64,000 bases of DNA from Serinus canaria (taxonomy: Eukaryota; Chordata; Aves; Passeriformes; Fringillidae): contig NC_066337.1 in the NCBI RefSeq assembly GCF_022539315.1, positions 3,987,234-4,051,233 of the forward strand, in the 5' to 3' direction. The position numbers were made by a program, and so were the translations under genes. How positions within the stretch are numbered: the stretch's first letter is position 1; each line of letters starts with the position of its first letter. This document shows, in pieces, positions 58,101 through 64,000 of this stretch. A model generated the notes under the pieces. That model was not told the DNA's origin. It saw nothing but the letters and a program-made list of their open reading frames with translations, and did no database searches.

Positions 58101-61100
58101 AGGAAGGGCAGACTGGCTTGCCTCATTCTGCAGGCAGGGAAAGTGTGGCAGAGGCACCATGAGGATGACAATGGTCAGTGACAGATCCAGGCCCAGCTCC
58201 CACGGGCAGCACCTTCCTTCCTGCAGAAGGGACCGAGCTCTCAACCAGCACCCAGCAGCCTCAGCTCCACGTTTTAACTCTTCCTGACTGAATTTTCCAC
58301 GTTTTCAGGCTTTTTTGTGAGGAAAAGAATCCCTGGAACAGCCCCACTGCTGCCTCACTCGCCTCAGCTGCAGGTCCTGAGTGAGCAGAGCTGCAGAATT
58401 GCAGAGCCACTCCAGCTCGCCCTTCACTTGACATTTCTAGGCTGGAGACAGAGAGCAAGGTGATCTTGCCATCTGATAAGAGGGGAAGGCAATTTCCCAG
58501 CAAAACAAACGATTGGGATTCAATTAGCCAAAATATCCCCAGCCCAAGGAGAGATCTGGGGAGAGATTCTGGTGCTGCAGCAAACTCTGCAGAAGTGCAG
58601 CTTCCTCATGGCCTCAGTGAAAGAGCTGCTCTGTCTGGCTGCCCTCAGAGAGGCTTCAGTCTGCACATACATATTAGAGGGCAAAATTACAGATGTTTAT
58701 CCAAATTTAAATCCAAACTTGATGCCAAAAACCAACCACATAAGAAACAAAAATATTAAAGGGATGCTTTTGCCAGTGTATCATCACACAGCAAAGCCAG
58801 TCTCAGATCAAGGGTTTGAAAATGCCTTGGTTTGATTTCAAATGGTCTCCTTGCACTGTAATTTCAGACTTTTACTAAAATAAAAGTTGTGCTTCACAGC
58901 CTGTTGCCACTGCAGGTATTAATCCAGGACAAAAACTGGTGCTGGGCTGATCCTGCTTCTATTTCTGCCCCTCCTGGTGCCCAAGCACAGCCTGGCCAAG
59001 GGAATTGTGTGCAAAGCTTTTCCTTGGCTTTAGTGCACCTGGATTAGGCTCCTCACTGCTTCTGGGGCTTCCCACCATGGAAAAGGGCAGAAAAAATAAC
59101 ACCAAGGCCTGAGCAATGAGCACAAAACCTGCTAATTACCCCTCAGAGACTGCGTCCATCCACAGAATAAACCTGCCAAGGCTGCTCCAAGCTGTCCTTC
59201 CAGGCACCTGGCACCACATCTTCTGGCTGGGAAAGGACAAAAACCTTAATTGATGGACAGCCAGAAGGTTCAGGACGTGTGGCCAGGTCAGAATGTTCTG
59301 GATGCAGGGGAAGATGAGCGAGCTGGTAATGAGGTTTGCTCTTCCTGCCGCAGCCGACGGGAACATCCTGACTCCTCAGACCCATCTGCAGAATTCATAA
59401 GGAGCCAAGGCCTCTCCTTCCCCAAAAACCACATTTATGTGTATGTGGGTCAGCTCTGGTGCTTTTCAGCCGAGAATTATCAGCACCTATTTCTTCCCCC
59501 TGAATAAAAGGCACAGAGGGTGATGTAGGAGCAGAAGAATCAATGCAGACAGGAAAGGCTGAAAATGCAACACTGTGAACCTGTGATGTGAAGGTCAAAC
59601 AGCACAATGGGCACGGCAGCACAATTATGTGACTTTCACAGAACTATTTTGCGAAGCTTCTCCAGAAATTGAGGAAGAATTGATTCGGAAATCCAATCTC
59701 ATTTGGGATCGTGTGCAGTGCCACAGGACCAAGCTCATTGCACGCAGCAGTTCCTTAAGGCTCTGCAAATTGGAAGTGATTTAAGCAGCTCTTCATCATT
59801 TCCTGGGTAATCAAGGAGCCACGAATCCCAAACACCCACGTTTGTCACCCCTGTGTGTCACAGCGACACCTGGAAGTGAGGACAGAACCTTCCCATCCTC
59901 ACCAACCCGCTCATTTCCAACTCAAAGAGGCGGCAAGGCTGGGAGAGCAGAGCAGGCTGGGACAGCTCAGGAACCCCTCCCTCCCCTCCTGCCCACCCCA
60001 GACATCGATTCCCAGATTTCCAGAGCTGGGAAGGGCAGGGTCAGCCTGGTGGAGGCACCAAGGGCCCCCCTGCAGCCGCAGCCTCCAGAATGCAGAAGTG
60101 AAACTGCCTGAAGCCAATCTTCACTGCTCCCTGACATCAAACAACTGCTAATTTTAGTTCTGCTGTTCTGTAACCCTACCTAGTTCCCATCCCACCCCCA
60201 CAACTACATAATAGATCCTTCCCTCAGATAAGTAGGGTGTTGGAACATTGAGAGTTTTGTTGGGTTTTTTTTTCTTTCCTCACCCACAGGCACTAGCAGA
60301 AAAATGAATTACAGATTTATTTTTAGTGCAGCCTTTGGCCTTTTCTTTTCTCTGTAGGTTCCAGATTGCAGGTTCTGCAGCTCAGAACTATTCCAAGCAA
60401 TGCAGAAGGAACCACGGAAGAAGGAAAATGAGACAAGCAGAATTTTACTCAGGATCCCATTTATGGGACATCAAGCTCAGCTCCCAGCTTGATTTTGTCC
60501 CTGCAACGCTCTTCTGGCATTAGATTTCCATTTTTCATCAATATTTACTGTGAGGGGCATGGAGGGACAGGGCAGGGGGTGATGGCCCTCAAAGATCTAA
60601 ATTAATTTCCATCTCTGCTGGATCATGAACTCCCCAAAACTCCTCAGAAGGAAGAGCAGGGCAGGCAGCACAGCCTGAGCTGGAAGAGGAGGGAAAGGCT
60701 GCTGTGGATTTTGATTTCTGAGATGCAAAGCTCCAGGCCTGGCTGATTGCAGTCCCTGAGGAGCTGTGAGATAACAGTGATGTCAGCCCCGAGGCAAAAG
60801 CTCTCTCTCACAATACCAGGTCACAATACATTAAAAACAGCATTAAAACCCAAAAATGACCAATTACACCACGACACCAGACTGTGATGAGGTAAACTGC
60901 TGCTGTCATCTGTCCTACCAGCACCCTCAGGGGCTGCAGCATCGCTGCTGCCACCAGGACGCTGTGACGGCACAGCAGGTGCCAGCACGGTGCCACTGCC
61001 ACTCTGTGATGTCACCCAGCCCCCCTGGCTGTCCCCAGCTGTGCTGCAGAGCCCCGGGGCCACCGGGAGCCAGATGGGGATGAGATAATTGGGGGCAGGG

Positions 61101-61104
61101 TGAG
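58101..61104. other. Nothing recognised
   Basis: Non-repetitive, no gene found. 59,600-59,830 is AT-balanced and could hold regulatory sequence. Confidence 0.5.
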
Positions 61105-61735
61105 GTGGCTGCTGCAGGAAATGCAGGGCATGCTGAGATGGAGCAGCAGTGCAGGAAATGCAGGGCATGGTGGGAGGGAGCAGCTGTGCAGGAAATGCAG
61201 GGCATGGTGGGAGGGAGCAGCTGTGCAGGAAATGCAGGGCATGCTGAAAGGGAGCAGCAGTGCAGGAAATGCAGGGCATGGTGGGAGGGAGCAGCTGTGC
61301 AGGAAATGCAGGGCATGGTGGGAGGGAGCAGAAGTGCAGGAAATGCAGGGCATGGTGGGGAGGGAGCAGATGCAGGAATGCAGGCTGGTGGGAGGGAGCA
61401 GCTGTGCAGGAAATGCAGGGCATGGTGGGAGGGAGCAGCTGTGCAGGAAATGCAGGGCATGGTGGGAGGGAGCAGCTGTGCAGGAAATGCAGGGCATGGT
61501 GAGAGAGAGCAGAAGTGCAGGAAATGCAGGGCATGGTGAGAGGGAGCAGCACGCTGGCCTGGCCAGGACAGCCCCAGAGGTGCCCTGATGTCACACTCAG
61601 TGGGATTTGGGGGGATCCCACAGGACAGCCCCAGAGGTGCCCTGATGTCACACAGTGGGATTTGGGGTGATCCCACAGGACAGCCCCAGAGGTGCCCTGA
61701 TGTCACAGAGTGGGATTTGGGGTGATCCCACAGCA
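61105..61735. repeat. Two tandem arrays, 37 bp and about 55 bp
   Basis: 61,105-61,545: about twelve units of GTGCAGGAAATGCAGGGCAT plus GGTGGGAGGGAGCAGCT. 61,577-61,735: three units of GGGATTTGGGGTGATCCCAC, AGGACAGCCCCAGAGGTGCC, CTGATGTCACA. Confidence 0.96.
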
Positions 61736-63440
61736 CGGGATGGATGTGGGGCCTGGAAGCTGGGAAAGGCAAGTGCTGTTCCTCGGGGTCAGAGCAGGCT
61801 GTGCTCGCTACTGGCAGCTTTCTGTCCCTCCCTGGTACAGACAGACATCATGTGTCCCTGAGCATGGCTCCAGGAGGAAATCTGGGTTAACCCCAGCAGT
61901 GCTGCCCTGCACCAAGGACCAGAGGATTTGTTTGCAGCCCAGGCTCTGGATGTTTTTCCTTTATATAAATCCCAACCCTCTAAGCCCATTTTGTATCCAG
62001 GCTGTCCAGCCCACATTAAACACCCCAAGCAGGTTCAGAGAGCCCTGCATTCATTCTGTGCTCCTCCAATGCATCCAGCAGGGACAAACACACAGATCTG
62101 GGCAAAGTAGGGCCTGAAATAACATCCCTAACTCACCCTCCTGTGCTGGATATTGCAGCACAACCAACCAAACAAAATATCCTAGGGGGAACGAGTGACA
62201 GCTGTAGAGATCCAGAATGCTCTATAATTAAATAAGGGGAGCAGTCAGAATATTTGATTTTGGGACTGGGATGAGGGGGATGCTGAGAGGCAGGGCTCGG
62301 GTAGCACCTGTCAGGTGATTCCAGGAGAGCCGGGGGGAACTGCTCGGGATCCTTATGGAGAACAAAGGGGCCCAGGAGTGCCCAGAGCCCCCGGGGCCGT
62401 GCCGGGAGCCCGAGGAACGGAGAGGGAAGAGCGTCACCTGCTGCAGCCCGGCCAGCACTTCCCCCAGCGCTGTAATCTCCTGATGTCCCCAGGCAGGCTC
62501 CGGAGCCTCCCAGCCCGCACGGGCACCGGGATGCTCCAGCGGGAGCTGCCAGGATGAGCCGGGAACGCCAGAGCCCCGCCGTGGAGCGCTGGGATGGAGT
62601 GGCTCTGCAGAGCCATGGCCCCGCTGCATCCCCGCAATCCCGGCAGCTCCAGCACATGCTCTGCTCTCCTGCCCCTCCACCGAGCCATTATGCAACTCCT
62701 CAGCCCGGCTGCACAGCACAGAAGGCGGCGGATCGCTGCGAGAGAGGGGCTTTTTCTCATTCCAAAATAGAAAAAAACCCATCGTGTAGTATTTTCAAAT
62801 GCTAATATCTGTGTCGTTTGTACAGCCTGTGTGACACAGAGCCATGTATACACAGGGAAAATTCAAAGGCTCTCAGCGTAATTAAATAAAAGAGAGAATT
62901 AGAGAAATTAGAAAAAGAGATGACCTATTGAGTCATCCCTGGCTTGGGTCTGTCCCCTGGGGCCCAGTACAAGATGCTTCCTAGTGCTACACTGTGGTGC
63001 TTTTATTTTTTACACAGAAAAAAAAAAAAAAAAGAGAGAGATAAAATTAAAATAGCAACCATAAGTAAAATAACAAATGCAAAATAACTTTGCTGTTTTC
63101 TCACACTTTACAGGCGAGGATCTCAAAGCACCAAATTCATCCTGATGCAAACTAGTGCACTTGAGAAGGAGGCTGTTATTTCTATGATTATTTCCTTTTT
63201 CATTACAGAAAAAAAAAAAAAAAAGGATTAAGGAAAAGAAACAGGCCTTGCCATTGCCCTTGTCATCCAATTCAACCCAAATTACGAAGTCACATTCCTC
63301 TGTTAACTGTGGAGCCGTTCCCATCTGATAAAGTTCTGGTTAAATCAATTTCATCATCATAATTCAAAGCCTATTTATTCTAACTAAGTGGTTTTGACAT
63401 ATTGGAAATTTAAAATAGTTTTGATACACTCGGGATTCTA
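61736..63440. other. Nothing recognised, GC-rich patch at 62,300-62,730
   Basis: The GC-rich patch has several CpGs but no clear exon. Two poly-A runs lie near 63,018 and 63,210. Confidence 0.5.
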
Positions 63441-63454
63441 TGTAAGCCTTTGAT

Positions 63455-63567
63455 GGTCAAGTTTATATTATATTTTATATAGAGATATATATTTGTATCC
63501 TCTATTATTTTTATATACATATATATATATATATATTTACCTACCCCTGTAAAATACAAACTTGACC
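63455..63567. repeat. Short inverted repeat around a TA-rich loop
   Basis: GGTCAAGTTT (63,455-63,464) and AAACTTGACC (63,558-63,567) are perfect inverted arms, extended imperfectly into the AT-rich loop, which includes about ten TA units. Confidence 0.85.
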
Positions 63568-63719
63568 AACAAAATATCTCCGTGGGAACATTTCAGACAC
63601 ACACGCACACACACACAGAGCTTTGTCAATTGCCTTTCACCCACACAATGTTTTCTTTCACTGCCCACTTAGCCAAACCTGGTGAGTTTCTCCCCAAAAC
63701 ACCCAGGAACGATGAAAGA

Positions 63720-64000
63720 ATTATGGAGCCCTCGGGTACCTTGCCGGCAGCTCTGGGCTCCCTGGAACTCTGCTATCGATGTCCCTACAGCACCACGCCA
63801 GCGAGGAGCATCCCCAAAATCCGCTGCTTAGAGGACAAGCCGAGCAGGAGCCATTCCCCGCACGCAGCATCCAAAACAGTTTTTTATCCCCCCGCCTTTC
63901 TTGGGCAGAATCTGCCCGCGGTTATTTTCCTGCGTGAGCCGGCAGCCCCGGCAGCCCCGGCAGCCCCGGCAGCCCCGGGCCCGGGTGACGCGGCTGGGGC
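63720..64000. promoter_or_regulatory. Edge of a GC-rich, CpG-containing region
   Basis: GC and CpG rise toward the right end, with four to five GGCAGCCCC units at 63,940-63,976. It may be the border of a CpG island outside the window and could hold the missing first exon of GRAMD1B. Confidence 0.3.

Noticed and set aside
60821..61772. Cys/Pro-rich frames of about 280 residues
   Set aside because: Reading of the 37-bp array (HALHFLHSCSLPPCPAF units). No family resemblance.
36179..64000. Canonical first exon encoding MKGFKLSC
   Set aside because: Searched on the minus strand by eye and not found. It is probably beyond base 64,000 or replaced in this species.

Overview
The window is vertebrate nuclear DNA, almost certainly from a bird and probably a songbird. 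Two stretches (24,150-24,585 and 40,395-40,630) read like the 3' part of avian CR1 LINEs, a third CR1 piece lies in reverse near 54,131, and solo-LTR-like repeats of the kind common in passerine genomes are scattered through it. There are no bacterial operons. Nearly all long open frames are tandem repeats whose period is a multiple of three.

One protein-coding gene is recognisable. It is GRAMD1B (Aster-B), the ER-anchored GRAM/VASt cholesterol-transfer protein, on the minus strand. Fifteen exons splice in frame without a break, from the N-terminal Ser-rich exon (35,968-36,178) through the GRAM domain (20,372-15,310), an acidic linker (12,148-9,464), the VASt/ASTER domain (8,221-2,976) and the basic juxtamembrane exon to the first residues of the transmembrane helix (1,572-1,662). 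Together they give about 621 codons. The rest of the transmembrane helix and the C-terminus lie beyond base 1. The true first exon is uncertain. A GC-rich block at 44,880-45,420 holds a candidate short first exon with a compatible phase.

The most interesting point is the stretch between the N-terminal exon and the GRAM exons. The 21-nt exon encoding KSQSWYN is known from mammalian GRAMD1B. Beside it I see three more exon-like segments of 21, 24 and 24 nt (SHKRLSK, YDRLNLLK, HERQYIRR). Each has a good polypyrimidine tract, an AG acceptor and a GTAAG donor, and all are phase 0. Any combination keeps the frame, so they look like a cassette of optional microexons that changes the linker before the lipid-binding GRAM domain.

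The second theme is the very high density of minisatellites in the introns, more than 25 arrays. Several carry copies of splice sites: a truncated copy of the 20,372 exon with its donor, an array next to the 16,862 exon that repeats that exon's donor context, nine copies of a perfect CAG/GTGAGA donor at 14.2-14.8 kb, and about forty acceptor-like CTGCAG motifs just upstream of the 20,456 acceptor. A 1.1-kb imperfect inverted repeat (18,755-19,843) sits in the same intron.

Layout: 1-12.2 kb, distal GRAMD1B exons with LTR-like repeats; 12.3-18.3 kb, GRAM exons with AT-rich and minisatellite DNA; 18.7-21.9 kb, inverted repeat, duplicated exon fragment and acceptor-like array; 22-36 kb, long introns with the microexons; 36-46 kb, 5' intron and candidate promoter; 46-64 kb, upstream DNA with repeats and a second GC-rich, CpG-containing block (52.4-53.1 kb). 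GC content rises again at the right edge.
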